From positions 430,543 through 494,542 of the forward strand of contig MNCI01025089.1 in assembly GCA_015680685.1 (NCBI GenBank): a stretch of DNA of 64,000 nucleotides, in the 5' to 3' direction. Source of the DNA: Gnetum montanum. Taxonomy: Eukaryota > Streptophyta > Gnetopsida > Gnetales > Gnetaceae. A program made the translations under genes and the position numbers. The first letter of the stretch is position 1. Each line of letters starts with the position of its first letter. Under the pieces are notes generated by a model. The model was not told the DNA's origin and made no database searches. It saw only the letters and a list, made by a program, of their open reading frames with translations. This document shows, in pieces, positions 11,711 through 23,698 of the stretch.

Positions 11711-12714
11711 TTAATTATGTTGGGCCATATGTAGCCTACTTTGCCTTCTTAAATCCTATCCACCACTATGTTTGGACCTTACTTGACCTTATTTTACATT
11801 ATTTCCTATCATTATCATGTCATTCGTGACATTTCACCTCATTTTCAACAATTTTTTTGGCATCATTTAGCCCTATTTGACCATGTTCCTTCATCATTTG
11901 ACATCACTAAGGCTTTACTTCACCTTTTTTGATATTACTGTATGAGGTTTCAACCTCAATATGACCTTCATTTGCCCCTATATGACATTATGTAGTCTTT
12001 ATTTTAACCTATTTGCCTTAACCCACATATTATAACAATTTTTTACTATGTTTGAACCTTTTTTTAGCCTTGATTTAATGTGTTTTGGATCATTTATGCA
12101 TTATTGTTAAACTGTTTTGCATTGTTTCATATTATTTGACAATTTTATTACATAAGTGTCTCTTGATGAGATTATGTTATCATGCAAGATGAAGCTAGGA
12201 GGATGAAGAAGCAAACTTGACTAGCCTTAAAGCCTTATTAAATCCCTCTCATGATGTCCTTAGGCCAAATTAACCTTATGTACCGAAACCTCAATCCTAA
12301 AACCATTCTACTATGTAGCTATAACACCTTGAAGTAGCCTGATGACCATTGACTTTGAAGCCAGAAACATCATGGGGGATCCCTTAGTCGAAATTCCCAT
12401 CTAAAGCATGATGGTGACTAGAAAACACATAAAACCAAGTTTCTCACTAGACCTTAAGCCTACTCATGACCTCATCAAGCCCTAGAAATATAACATTAAA
12501 GCCATCACATAGCCTTGATTATGTCTAACACTCACATGCTTATTTATAGTGTTGTTATCATTATTGATAGGTTGTAACAAATGATTGATGTTGATAACTT
12601 TGATAATCTACAACAAGCAAGCTTGCATCCTCCATCACTCTCCCCTTATTTGGCATAATGAAAGAGCTTCTGAAATTTTTAAATCTAATACACATCACGT
12701 AGATATCCTTATGT
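11711..12714. other. Non-coding AT-rich stretch
   Basis: Loose repeats of words such as CCTTATTTTAC and GACATTATG, and a lone CATGGGGGATCCC near 12371. No coding frame is supported. It may be the 3' internal or LTR-like part of an old element upstream of LTR B1, but the evidence is weak. Confidence 0.3.
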
Positions 12715-15127
12715 TGTAATGATGATGACTTGTTGTGGCCTAGTTTGGTAGTTGTCTCATGTAGCCCTATGCATTAATTTATAATAATAAGTTTTCTTTG
12801 TTTGGTTTTCTTGTTCTCATGTAGTTGTACTTATATGATGAAGCCTAAAGTCATTGTAAAGGTACAACTCATCATGACAAAAAGTCACCAAATGACCTCA
12901 AAGTATAAGATTTGATGAGTTTTCCCTGTCATAGTAAGAGTGCTTATTTCACCTCATTCCTATTACCATTCCTTGAACCCAACCCCATAGCCTAATTATA
13001 ACCTTCCTATCCCTTAAATGATAATGTTGACCTATGATTGACATTTAGGCATTGTGGCCATATGAAATCTCTTTTGCTATGATCCACCATCAAGTATTTT
13101 GAATGCAACACATCTCATTCAATTGGAAAACCAACTTGAACTAGCCTTGGAAAAGAAACCCAATGAAAGTTTCACCCCACAGAAAAAATGTTAGGTGGAG
13201 AGGAGGGAGGAGGTGAAGAACATTGCTAATCTAGAATGGTTAGAAAAGACCAAAATTCCAAATCAATAGCTCCAAACATGCAAAGGTAGAAGCCTAATGG
13301 CCTACAAAACCTTGGAGTGAGGTGTTGGATCCTCAAATGCATTTGCTGAGTGACTAACATCTCAAAGCATAGAGTGTCAAAACTCATTGATTGATCAACA
13401 TGTTAATGCCATAGCCATAATTTCAACACTTGAAATGCATGGTAAAATTTCATGATCACTTCCCTATAATTGCATTACCATATGCTCATCATAGCCTTAC
13501 ACCATCATCACAATAACTCTTCAAGCATGATTCAACATGACTGAATTAAGCACAAAGAGGAAACATCAATGATGAACCTACATTGGTGTCTTTTATTCTT
13601 TGTTGGTGTCTCTCAGGTTAATCCTCTAGAAATCAACAAAGAGGGGCTAATGAAACACCACCAGAAATGCATGCTGCAACCTTTGTAGACTTCACTCCAT
13701 GAAACATAAGACTAAACTTCATTGTAAATGTGAAGATTGCAATATGAGAGATGCAATTTCACATACTTTAGCTTTGGGGGCTGAAAATGCCTCATAAGTA
13801 GTCAAAGCCTCAACCCCTAAGTAAAAAAAGCTACATTATGCCTATATTTTGGCTTGGAAGGGTTAAAATGCTTTTTGGATTACCAAAATTGGCATTTTGA
13901 TGGGTTTTATGGGAGGTATAATATTTGCTACGCTAGAAACACTTGTGGAGTGTGTAACATCACCCATGCCCAGTGTTGGGGGTATAACTCTTATCTCCCA
14001 ATGTTGCTACTACACACCCAACATTGCAACTTCATCCTAGTGTGGATGTGTCATATTCTTAAGTGTGGGTGCCATACTCCTAGCATGGATGCCATACTCC
14101 CAACATGGGTATTATATTCCAAGCATGAGTGTCATACATTTGTGTTGCTACTGCACCTCCCAATGCTGCATCTTTTCCCTAGCATTGCTCTAGTGTTGGT
14201 CTAGCAGTGCTCCAACAAGGATCTAGTGTTTCTCTAGTAAGGGTTCAGTGTTGCTCTAGCAAGGATTCATTGTTACTCTAGCATGGCTCCTATAGTTCCA
14301 CCATTTCTATTGGAACACCTAGCATGAGTAAAAGTTAGTAAATAAAAAGGTTTTGCTACCTTGGGGCTATCAAAACTTACCATACATAGACACTTGCAAC
14401 ACCTACACATAACAACAAATATTCTAACAATTAGGCATAACATTTGTAGAAAAATTTATGGCGAAAACCTTATAAAAACTAAGCTCAAACACCATGAAGG
14501 GGTTCCACATTTTTTAGAATTCCAACACTTACAAACACAAAGATTTTGGAGCAATTTTTAGCATGGAACCGATAACCATCATAGCCATTTTTACCCCCTT
14601 GAGATTGTGTGTGGTCTTTCACTAATGTTGAGCAACCTAAACTTTGAGACTCCCAACATGGTTCTTCTTGGAAGCCTAAAACCCCCACACATCTCACCCC
14701 CCACACCACCAACACTACAAATTTGTTAAGGATTGCAACAAGGTTTTACATTCTAAAAGTTGTGAAGTATCTATATTATGGAGTTGACTATGGCATCCAA
14801 GGATACCTATTTTAATGAATTCCAAGCACCCATTGAAGTGAACCCCCTCGCATCCTCAAGCATTCCTTGTACACATTTCTGGACCCTCTTTTATTTTATA
14901 ATAAATTTTAAAGTTTATTTTTTTGTGTAAGTTGGATTTATTTTTTCTATTTCTATGCATTTATTTTCTTAGATATACATTACATTTTTATTTTTCTACC
15001 CCTATTTACATATTCTAAGTCCTTGGGAAATCTACCAGACTATCCAAGGCACCTTGAATTCTATTTTTAGGAGGCCCTTGAGATCTGGGATTAAAGTTGT
15101 TTTGCTTGAATTTTTGGTTTTCCAGCA
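12715..15127 (+). mobile_element. Family B gypsy LTR, copy B1 (about 2.4 kb)
   Basis: Aligns along its whole length with the reverse complement of 60280-62621. Matching blocks include AGCCTAATTATAA (near 12991), GAAACCCAATGAA (near 13158), ACATGACTGAATTAAGCA (13536), TTCTTTGTTGGT (13597) and CCAAAATTGGCATTTT (13880). The matches begin at TGTAAT and stop at TTTTCCAGCA, giving TG...CA ends. Its partner lies directly downstream of a gypsy integrase, which identifies it as an LTR. Whether B1 is a 5', 3' or lone LTR is unclear: no convincing primer site follows. Confidence 0.75.
13955..14300. repeat. Short tandem repeats inside LTR B1
   Basis: Units of about 20-25 bases, first of the type GTGTGGGTGCCATACTCCTA and then TCTAGCAAGGATTCAGTGTTGC. 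The partner LTR has a differently arranged array at 61190-61375. Confidence 0.65.
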
Positions 15128-16035
15128 ATCGAGATTTTCGAGTGTTACAAAGAATTTTGATTTAAAGGTAGATTTGATGGAATTTAGAAATTTATTGGTG
15201 TAGGATCCATAGCCATAGATGCTAGTCCAAGTTTGGTTGGATTGGCTATTCTAAAGAATGATTGTTTCCAAGGCTTATGCACAGAGCCATTTAAGTTGTC
15301 ATCCATATACAAGTTCATAACTCTTCTGACATTCCTTTGTTGTCATTATGGGGGGATTTCATCTTGCATAAGTAAAGTAGGGAGTACTAGCTTTGAAGTG
15401 TGAGGTTGAGGATACTAGTGATGTTGAGGAGCAGAAGAAGAAGATTTAGTTCATGGAGGAATAATTCTATGTTACATAGGAGGATAATAGTAAGGAGTAG
15501 AAGCATATGTCGTGGAGTCCTATAGGGACATAGGCTATTGGACTCAATATCTACAGGGATCAAGGTTTTACTAAGGATATTGCTACCTTGGTTCTAGTAG
15601 TACTCATGAACTTGCAACAAATCATCACTTGGATAGTATGGTTGTTGTAGGTAGGGTTGCCAATAGTTATCTTTAGAATAATGTATCCTCCTAGGTGTCT
15701 ACCTCTTGTTGAAATTTTGGTTTAAGGTATAAAACCCACACTCTTGGCAATGTGACATCATAAGGTAACAACCCTTAGGATATTTTTATTAGTAAATTTC
15801 ACAACTTTCATATCTAATTCTGAGTCTACAACCTTTTTTACTATAGTTTCTTTTCCTTTTTTAGTAATATTCTAATATATATCCTTTTTCTTTTCTTTTG
15901 TTTGTATCTATAGCTTCACCTTGCTTTTATTTTTTCTCTACAATCTTTAATGTAGTTTGAAATTTCTCATCTATTCAATATCATATTTTAACAACCTTAG
16001 CTAAGATTTTTGAGATTGATTTTGGAATAACAAAG
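15128..16035 (-). pseudogene. Gypsy gag C-terminal part (minus strand)
   Basis: Read on the minus strand, 15760-15400 gives SHCQECGF, then TPRRIHYSKDNYWQPYL and QQPYYP. This is a decayed zinc-knuckle-like stretch followed by a proline/tyrosine-rich tail, as in plant gypsy gag. Stops interrupt it. The gag core of the same polarity is at 17560-17150, so the LTR at 16036-16961 sits within this gag. Confidence 0.55.
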
Positions 16036-16961
16036 TGATGAAATATAATAAAGTTAACTACATCGATGCATGCTCATTGATACAACCCTGTGAATGTATC
16101 CTCGTCAATGTATGCCTATTGACACATCCCCATTGATGCATCTTAGGATGCATTGACACATGTGTTGACACTAATATAATCATTTCTTATATAAATGCAC
16201 ACGCCTGTTGCATTTGTGGTACCATTTAATCATTGCTTAGCTAGACTCTTGCAGTTTCTTCCTGTAGGAGTTAGTAAATTTTCCCCTCTGAGTGCCAGCA
16301 ATAAGGATTAAAATGATTGTACAACATTCTATTTAAGTGCACATATATCTTAACACAATTACATGAACGGAAATAGAATTAAGATTTCCTCAATCAATTG
16401 CAGCACTTGAATTAGATTAACTTTACTTTTCAGCTATTTCCTTTGAATGCAATTTACTTTCTCATCATAAAGTAATTGATATTATAATTCATAATTAACA
16501 TGAGTATGAGCCCTTTGATCATAACATATTAATTCTTGGTAATCCCATTAGTGAATACTTTGTTCACCCAATAGTAGACACTTGGTAACTTAGCAACACT
16601 AGTATATGTTTAGGATGTGTGCACAAAGTGGTAATGGATACTCCATGTTAGGATAGTTAGTTAAGAAATTAGTTGATTAGTTAGTTATATTAAATATTAA
16701 AATTATCTTTAATTAATCATTTAGCACCCACAAAAATAACAAAAACATATAAAATAAAACATCTTATGCCTTAATCGCATTTGACCATATGCATAGTCTA
16801 ATAAAAGTGTTGAATGGAAGCACAAGGATCAACGATCACATATTTTCACTATCTAGGAACATAGGCCACTTAGGTAAATAGAGTCTATATAATTCAACTA
16901 GAATATGCATGAATGCTAGTGATTCATACGATTGGGCATAGGGAATACTTGCTACTCATCA
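16036..16961 (+). mobile_element. Lone family A LTR, copy A3 (926 bp)
   Basis: Starts TGATGA and ends CTACTCATCA, as in A5. It has TATATAAAT at 16188-16196, the block CTTGCAGTTTCTTCCTGTAGG matching 23410 and 28405, and ACACTTGGTAACTTAGCAAC near 16578. Its U3 (16057-16175) is built of GATGCAT and TTGACACAT words. No family A internal sequence is attached on either side, and minus-strand gag flanks both sides. The flanks AACAAAG and AACAAGG resemble an imperfect target duplication. Confidence 0.65.
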
Positions 16962-18500
16962 ACAAGGTTTTTCTTTGGACCACTTTCTCTAATGATGCTC
17001 CTTCATCTAGTTCACAAAGACAAATCTTCCTTTCATGGATAGAAGAATCTCTATTGTACTCTGTATTTTTTCTCTTCTTGGGTTCTTCTTCTTCCTTAGT
17101 CACTTAATCTACTTGAATTAAATGGGCTTCCATTTTTGATAATCTTGTTTAGGCATAGACCCCAAAATTTTTCCTAGTATTATTTCTGAGTTCATTTATA
17201 ATGTAGTGTAACTATTCACTTTGAGAAAATTCATGACTTGGGAATTTGTAAAGTGGATAATATCTACCTAAGATTACATTAAGGAATGCAATATTCCTTT
17301 GTTTCTTCTCCTATATTTGCTTCCTCAAGTTGGATGCTTAAGACTATGTTTGATACTTGTCATTAAATAGCTTCAACATTGTACCTCACCTTTTGATGGA
17401 TTCTAACTCCAAGGACTAAAACCAAACTTTAACTTCTTTAATGAATGTCCTTAGGAATATTTTCAGCTTTTTCCACTCATTTTCTATATTCTGCAAGACA
17501 TAGGCATCATAGAAGGCTTACAAATGATGTTGTGGATTTATATTATAGTTGAACTTAGGGATGTTGTTCTTATCTTGTAGTTTAATTTAGCTATCCCTCT
17601 CATGTATAATAAGAATGTAGACTACCTCCTGGATGTTGATAATGTTGTTGGTAGCAAACCATGATTTTTTATAATCATAAAAATCCTCATGGTTCCTATC
17701 CTAACCATGTCTTCTTTTGTGTTTCCTACTATGACTTTGTTCATATCAACGCCCAGGTTCTTACTCTTATCTACCTTTACTTCAACCATCCTTGTAATGG
17801 TCTATTTTATCCTCTTCAACAAGTCTATGATCATTTCTCCTCCTATGTTGGCTATATTCATTCTTATTAGAGCATGATTAGGATGAGGATGAGAAAGTTG
17901 ATGAACTAGGAGAGTTATGCTAGCTTACTCTCCTGTCATGACCCCTTTGATGTTCTCTAGGTGACCTACTAGTAGACCTAGGCCTAGAGGTCTCTCATGT
18001 ATTGGCTCTTATCCTCTCTTTGCTTTAGTTTCTTTCAAAGGCTAATCATAACCATTAATTATTCAAGTAATTTCCACTAAGAGTGGAGGATTTTGGTGAT
18101 GAAACCAACCAAATTAATAGTTAGTATCTTCATTTTTTGATGGTAATGTCAAGTGAATGATAGCTTCTTTTTCTTTGAATGCTTCATTGTATGCCTCCAT
18201 AAAATGCTCCTTTAATAGTTAAGACTTATTGTATTGATACAACATGGACATTTCATTAGCCAACCTATAGTTTGAAGTTGCCACTTCAAGTCCTAACTTC
18301 ATCAACACTACCATGAACATTGATGAAACTAAGTGATCAAGTGACGATACTATGTTTTCTTCTAAGTTCCTCCATAATAGTTATCTATCTTAATGAAGAA
18401 TGAAAGTTAAATCTAGCTGGTATGGGTCTAGATACTGGTAGGCACCTTTATTTATTATCACACTTCATCCTGATTCTTAATGGTTCTATCACACCCATTA
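16962..18500 (-). pseudogene. Gypsy gag core and N-terminal part (minus strand)
   Basis: Minus-strand reading of about 17560-17390 gives FYDAYVLQ, NEWKKLKIFLRTF, EVKVWF and SLELESIKR, fitting the retrotransposon gag core (aromatic-W-F, then a phenyl/leucine helix). Upstream (18350-18180) a helical stretch reads LEVATSNYRLANEMSMLYQ. Multiple stops and frame changes are present. It continues as the gag tail at 15760-15400 beyond the LTR insertion. Confidence 0.5.
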
Positions 18501-19252
18501 ACTGAATCATTAGTAGGTGGGGAATCTACCTTGTAAGAAAAATACATTCTATAAGTAATATGTGCAACTTTAAATAAAATATTTTTACTTTCAAATGATT
18601 AATCATTTTATACTTTAATAAAAATCCTTGAATAATTCTGTCTAAAATACTAACACCAGTTCTTGGCAATGACACTAATGATGAGTGGCTAGAATCCCTT
18701 ACATCCAATCATGAAAATCACAAATGTTCATATGTAATCTAGTCAAATTCCATGTATTGAGACTAGTTTAAATAACTTAGATAGCTATGTGTTAGGACAT
18801 TGATCACAATGTTCGCAATCACACTCATGTGGGCTTGAAGTCATATCGTTAAGTGTAGTCGAGACACATGATAAATATCATTTATTAAAATATTAAAATA
18901 TGAAATTTTTAAACTATTTAACCTAATTACATGGTGTAGGGACACCTCTTCCAATCCTCTTTTTCTTCCTTCATAGATGATTTTTGTGGGTTTTGGATGT
19001 TGGAAAGACATCTACGAGGTTCAAGATATGTCTTGGGTGAACACTAGGCCTTGATAGGAGATGTTTAGCAAGTGATAGAGACACCTAGGCAATTTTCTTT
19101 AGTTCCAAGTTAGGAAATAGCTTAGATAAGCTAAGAAAAAATAGAAATAGCTAAAAATCTTTAAGTTAAGCCTAGGGAAAGGTTTCTAGGGTTATTTTCT
19201 TTAATTTCCAATAAATATTATATGTGTTTTCATGTTTTTTGCATGAGTGTGA
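18501..19252. other. Unassigned AT-rich stretch
   Basis: No domain or repeat recognised. It lies downstream, in LTR polarity, of the minus-strand LTR A6. Confidence 0.3.
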
Positions 19253-20220
19253 TGATGAGTGGCATGAGAGCATAGGTTTGAGATTACAAGAGTATGAGAT
19301 TACATCTCTATGGTCAATTATATGTATTTCACCTTTGTGTCTCTTATGTATACTATGTGTTTGGATCTATCTTGTATTTGTGAAAGAGATTTCATTTGGT
19401 TGTGCCTTGCATGGAGAACAATCATTGTGTGGTTATAGAGCTTCATGTTATATAATGTCATTTGAGTGTGTGTGAATGAATTATGATCGTTGTGAATTGT
19501 GAAATCATTGATTATAATCTTCTCTACAGTATTTGAGGATAGCTAGTTTTTCTATTTTCTAGCAAATTTAATTTTTTTTCCTAATACCTAAATTTAGTGG
19601 GATTTAAAGGTTAAAGAAAATAAGAATGAACCTGCTCTAGTGCAAAAGGTAAGTATATTCTAGCTTAAACATAAAGCATTCATGTCCAACTTGTTGTACA
19701 CATCCTAAACATGCATTGCCATTGCTAGGTTACTAGTTGGTCATTATTGAATGTACCAAGTGTCACTACTAAGATTAACAAATATGAATACATTTATGCT
19801 TGAAGCTTATCGTACTTGCACAAATTACTAAGTGAAATGAAAGTTAATGAATTACAGTGTTTTATTTCCTATTCTACAAAAGAGTGATGAAAACTATAAT
19901 AAAATAGTCTATTTTCTTTCATATGAAATAAAAATTACAACGCTTTATTTCCTATTCTATAAAAGAGTGTAATTTTTTTCACTTGAACTATAACTTAAAT
20001 TTGTCTTTATGTTTTCATCTTATCATACTATATTTTGTGATATAAATGTCACATTCTATAACTTTGAATCTTGATTTATTATGGTTATTTCTTCTTTTAT
20101 ATTTGAATACACAACATGGGCATTGAATGTGATTGAAAGATAATGAGTCAAAGTGTATGCTAAAACCAACAAGCACTATAGTTTAAATTTTATGGTGGTT
20201 CCTCTCACGGTGAGGGTTCA
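19253..20220 (-). mobile_element. Family A LTR, copy A6 (968 bp, minus strand)
   Basis: On the minus strand it starts TGAACCCTCACC after the purine-rich AAAATGGAGGA and ends CCACTCATCA at 19253. It carries TATAAAA (plus 20095-20101) and AATAAA (plus 19944-19949). The block AGTAACCTAGCAATGG...TGTTTAGGATGTGT (19760-19690) matches A3. The U3 start contains the near-palindrome CCTCACCGTGAGAGG. A roughly 80-bp internal duplication is visible (TTTATTTCCTATTCTA at 19860 and 19943). Confidence 0.6.
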
Positions 20221-22249
20221 TCCTCCATTTTAAAGTAGATTTCAAAGAAAATTAAAATTCATTTCATCTAGGTTAGTGCATTATGACATAATGACAAATA
20301 TGTCATGAAGCTTTAACTTGTAGCTCACAATGAAGGAATACTTTAGGTATTTGGCCCAAGACTGAGTACATAATATCATTAGTTTGATTTAATTTAGATC
20401 ATGTAGTTAGTGAATAAAGACTTTTCAATAAAATTAACAAGATTTGATTTAACTTTTGTTATAGAGTTTGTGGTGCTTTAGGATCAGGCATTGGTGAAAA
20501 ACTTTGTATGTACCTATAGTGATGGCTAGTTCATTTTTTAGTTTGGTCAAATCTAGCATTTTTTAGAGAAGGTTCTTAAGATATTATTTTCAAATGGTGA
20601 AAGGTGATTGCACATTAGAAAATTTAATTTTCTAAGGAATTAGCTTGTTACATGCTTCAACAACAAGAAAGACTAGAGTAAGGCTTGTGCAACTCCCATT
20701 GCTAGAGTGTTATTATCATAGTTAAGAATGTCATAAACTAGGCTGGTTGAAATAATTTCCTATTGAATGTGTGTTAAAGACAAGAAAACCTTTGTTTCAT
20801 GGCTTCTTGTTAATTTATTGTATGTTGCAATGGTAAAGTCTAATCTTATAAATTGGCTCTCTATGCACAAAAAAGAGCTAAAGAATGATGCATTTACATA
20901 CTACTATACATCTTCCCTACACTTCTTTTATGGTTATATGCTTCCTACATTTATTAGAGTCTTAGTTTATGGATGTCACTGTGACAGTGAAGAATAAGGA
21001 TAAGCATTAGTTATCCAACTTGTTTCTTAGGGCTTTCTCCAAAGAAGAGTAGATTATCATTAAGATACCTTCAATAAAGCATTTTGAAGAAGCATAGACA
21101 AAGGGACGGGATATGCCAAAAAATGACTACTTATCACCATTAATGATTAGTGTGATACTCTGTAACTCTAAGTTTTTTAAAAAATGTTTGTTCACATTTA
21201 GTCAATTGTGAACTTCTTCAAGACTACATTAGAAAAAAGCACAATAGAAAAAACATTGTATAATGAAGCTAGATAGAAAGACATTGATGAAGATAATTCT
21301 ATAGTAACAATCAAGTTGAAGGTTTTACAAGATATTAATAGACTAACTAAGTCATATCCTATTGTAGTGAGTAATGATCTTGTATATGATTTAATGATTT
21401 AAAATTACACAACAATTGGTTACTAATTCAAGGCTAGGACCTTTGGAATGTCGTTGAATAAACACAAAGAAACCTTTAAGGATGCTTTAGCATAAAAATA
21501 CAACCTCAAAATTGTTAATGATATTTGTTGTTTTTTGAGTTTCCTATAGATATTATTTATGAAAAGTTGATATTTTTTAATACATTATAGGACAATATGT
21601 AGTACGAGTTAGGAGTAGCCACAACATCTAATTCATCGTGATAACTTAATCGCTTAAAAGGGTTACTTGAAATGCATAAGTTTATTAACCACATAAAGCA
21701 TTTTTTTCATTGCATATAAAGTATAAATATTCTATGTAGTAGAAGCTCATAGCCATGGGAGGCTTCTATGATCATTATTTTGCTATTTACCTCATCATTT
21801 TTTTGCTAGTGCATAAATTGGCTACGTTTGCATGATTTAAAAGTGGTTTTATTGTGTTATAGTTGTACGACAAATAAAGATTTAGCATGGGTAAAATGCT
21901 ATTTATAGAGTATTTTAAATATGTGGATTATGTTCTTATGCATACCATGCTATTTTATGACATAACCTATGCCTCATTAGTATCATAAAGCACATGAATT
22001 CTCTATATAGCATCATGCATAGAATGAAGTGCTAGTGAGGTCCTTGGTTAAATTTGTAAATTGTAACTTATTCATGATATTCTTGATGTCATATTAAGTA
22101 AGACTTTCACATGGCTTAGGAATAGCTTATAACCATGATTCAAAAAAAAATATTAATATTTTTTATTTGAGTAGGAAACATTAAACTTAAGGTTTTATTT
22201 GTAATATAGATTTATTTTGTTATACATGGGCAAAGTTGGAGAATGAAAG
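20221..22249. other. Unassigned degraded segment, possibly coding on the plus strand
   Basis: Short open pieces exist, for example 20767-20997 (76 aa) and, further on, a piece reading KVLQDINRLTKSYPIVVSN near 21317. No family is recognised. It could be internal DNA of the element whose LTR is A6, or an unrelated decayed gene. Confidence 0.25.
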
Positions 22250-22643
22250 GGAAATTTGCCGATTATAACATTCTGCACTTGCCCACTTTGCTACTCATCC
22301 ATAGCCGCTGGTCACCTATTTCACTATTTTAAGCAAAGTTAACAGTTTCCCACTCTGACATCGATGCATTGTCTTGATAGTTAACTAAAAATGTCAACGA
22401 GATTATGGAATTTGCTGTTACCATAATGGAAGAAAACAAGATTTTAATAAATATGGTGAAAAATTCAACGGTTTTTACACTGTGCTTTATAAACAATTAC
22501 CGTCCTCCTATGAAATACGCAATATAATCAAGGCGGGACCCGTGGTGAGTCTATAACAATAACGGGTATATTACGGTTTTGTTTTTACATGTTACTTGAG
22601 ACCGCCACGTACACACACTTTGCATCAATTGTCACATGTCATG

Positions 22644-22784
22644 TCACTCATGACTGCGTCTTTTTGTCGTCTTGTCGTCTGCTGGAGGGCCACTAATGTG
22701 GTCGATCTTTATCTTAAAAGATTCAACTAGTGGGCCAGAAGTTTGAGTGATATTATCATCTCCATGAAGATCAGGTTTGACCAT
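22644..22784 (-). CDS. Possible host coding piece (46 codons)
   Basis: An open minus-strand frame starts MVKPDLHGDDN and ends PPADDKTTKRRSHE. It lies in the CpG-richer flank. Composition looks protein-like, but nothing is recognised, splice borders are uncertain, and a short frame like this can arise by chance. Confidence 0.2.
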   Translation of the reverse strand: MVKPDLHGDDNITQTSGPLVESFKIKIDHISGPPADDKTTKRRSHE

Positions 22785-23196
22785 TTGAGTGTAAGGAAAA
22801 CGCTTCGAATATTCTACCGTCTATAGGTTGTACTGTATCTATGTATTTTGCACCCCTTTTCATAAATGGGATCCTAGAAATCTGAATATATCGAGTGTAT
22901 GAATCTGATTAAAATTGTCAATATTAGCAAAACAGAGAAGTTATATTCACCAATGTTGGTAGCTGCTTTTTCCAATTTTTTTCATCTAACGGCTTAGTTA
23001 GAATGGAGAATCAAATATAAAAATTTTAGGTTTTTGTTAGCATCAGAATTAGTAAGAAACAATATAATAAACTTAAAAAATCTATAAAAGTATAATGCTA
23101 TTTTATTAGATTAAATGTCCAATCCGATTTTGAATTGTCTTCAATGTTGCATTACGATTTATTGTAGATCTTGTGATTAATGGCAGATTTCTCAAA

Positions 23197-23201
23197 CTAT
23201 G
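23197..23201. repeat. Target-site duplication CTATG (left)
   Basis: CTATG directly precedes the LTR start TGATGA at 23202. The identical CTATG directly follows the LTR end CTCATCA at 29153 (29154-29158). Five bases is the normal duplication for gypsy elements. Confidence 0.8.
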
Positions 23202-23698
23202 TGATGAAGTGCTAAATGAATGCGTTGACTAGGGTACGTGTTGACTAGGGTACGTATACAAGACCCCATATACATGACCGCGTCCACGCAGCCCCGTCGA
23301 CGTATCCCTCCATGCATCAACGTGGCGCCGTTTACACGGAGCCTGTTTCAGCCTATAAATAAGTGGACTGCTGCGACACTTAGGTACCTTTTTGGCAATT
23401 GTAGCGAAGCTCTTGCAGTTTGTTTCTGTGAGAGTTAGAATATTTTCCAAGTGCCCTCAATAGGTGTAAGAAAGGTGTCTCGCTCTTTATTCAAGCGCTA
23501 ATGTACCTGAGCCCATTGTCGTAAACAACAATAAAGATGAGCTTTTTAAGCATTCCTTGTAGCAATTGGACTTATTCATTTGATGCATTTAATAGTTTAA
23601 TATTTCTATGCTTTAATAATTCCTTAAGTTCCGTTGTTATTATTTCAATCACTATTGCTCTTTTATAGTTCGTAGAAACCATAAGTACGACCACCTCA
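23202..23698 (+). mobile_element. 5' LTR of ORF X element (copy A4, truncated)
   Basis: Matches 28209-28716 closely, including CAGCCTATAAATAAGTGG, GGCAATTGTAG and TTTATAGTTCGTAGAAACCA. The match breaks at ACCACCTCA, so about 450 bp of LTR are deleted. TATA is at 23354-23361 and AATAAA at 23530-23535. Its U3 starts with a direct duplication of GTTGACTAGGGTACGT. Confidence 0.8.

Larger units (their letters stand above)
22250..23201. other. Probable low-copy host DNA, left flank
   Basis: Richer in CpG than the surrounding repeats (for example AGGCGGGACCCGTGG near 22533 and TCGTCTTGTCGTC near 22668) and without matches to other parts of the window. It ends with CTATG, which is repeated after the insertion at 29154-29158, so before insertion it was joined to 29159 onward. 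Confidence 0.45.

Noticed and set aside
12715-15127. Host gene for the 116-codon frame at 13854-14204
   Set aside because: It lies within LTR B1 and is made largely of its short tandem repeats (CATACTCCTAGCATGG-type).
19224-19475. Open frame of 83 codons at 19224-19475
   Set aside because: Hydrophobic and cysteine-rich by chance; it overlaps the end of the minus-strand LTR A6.
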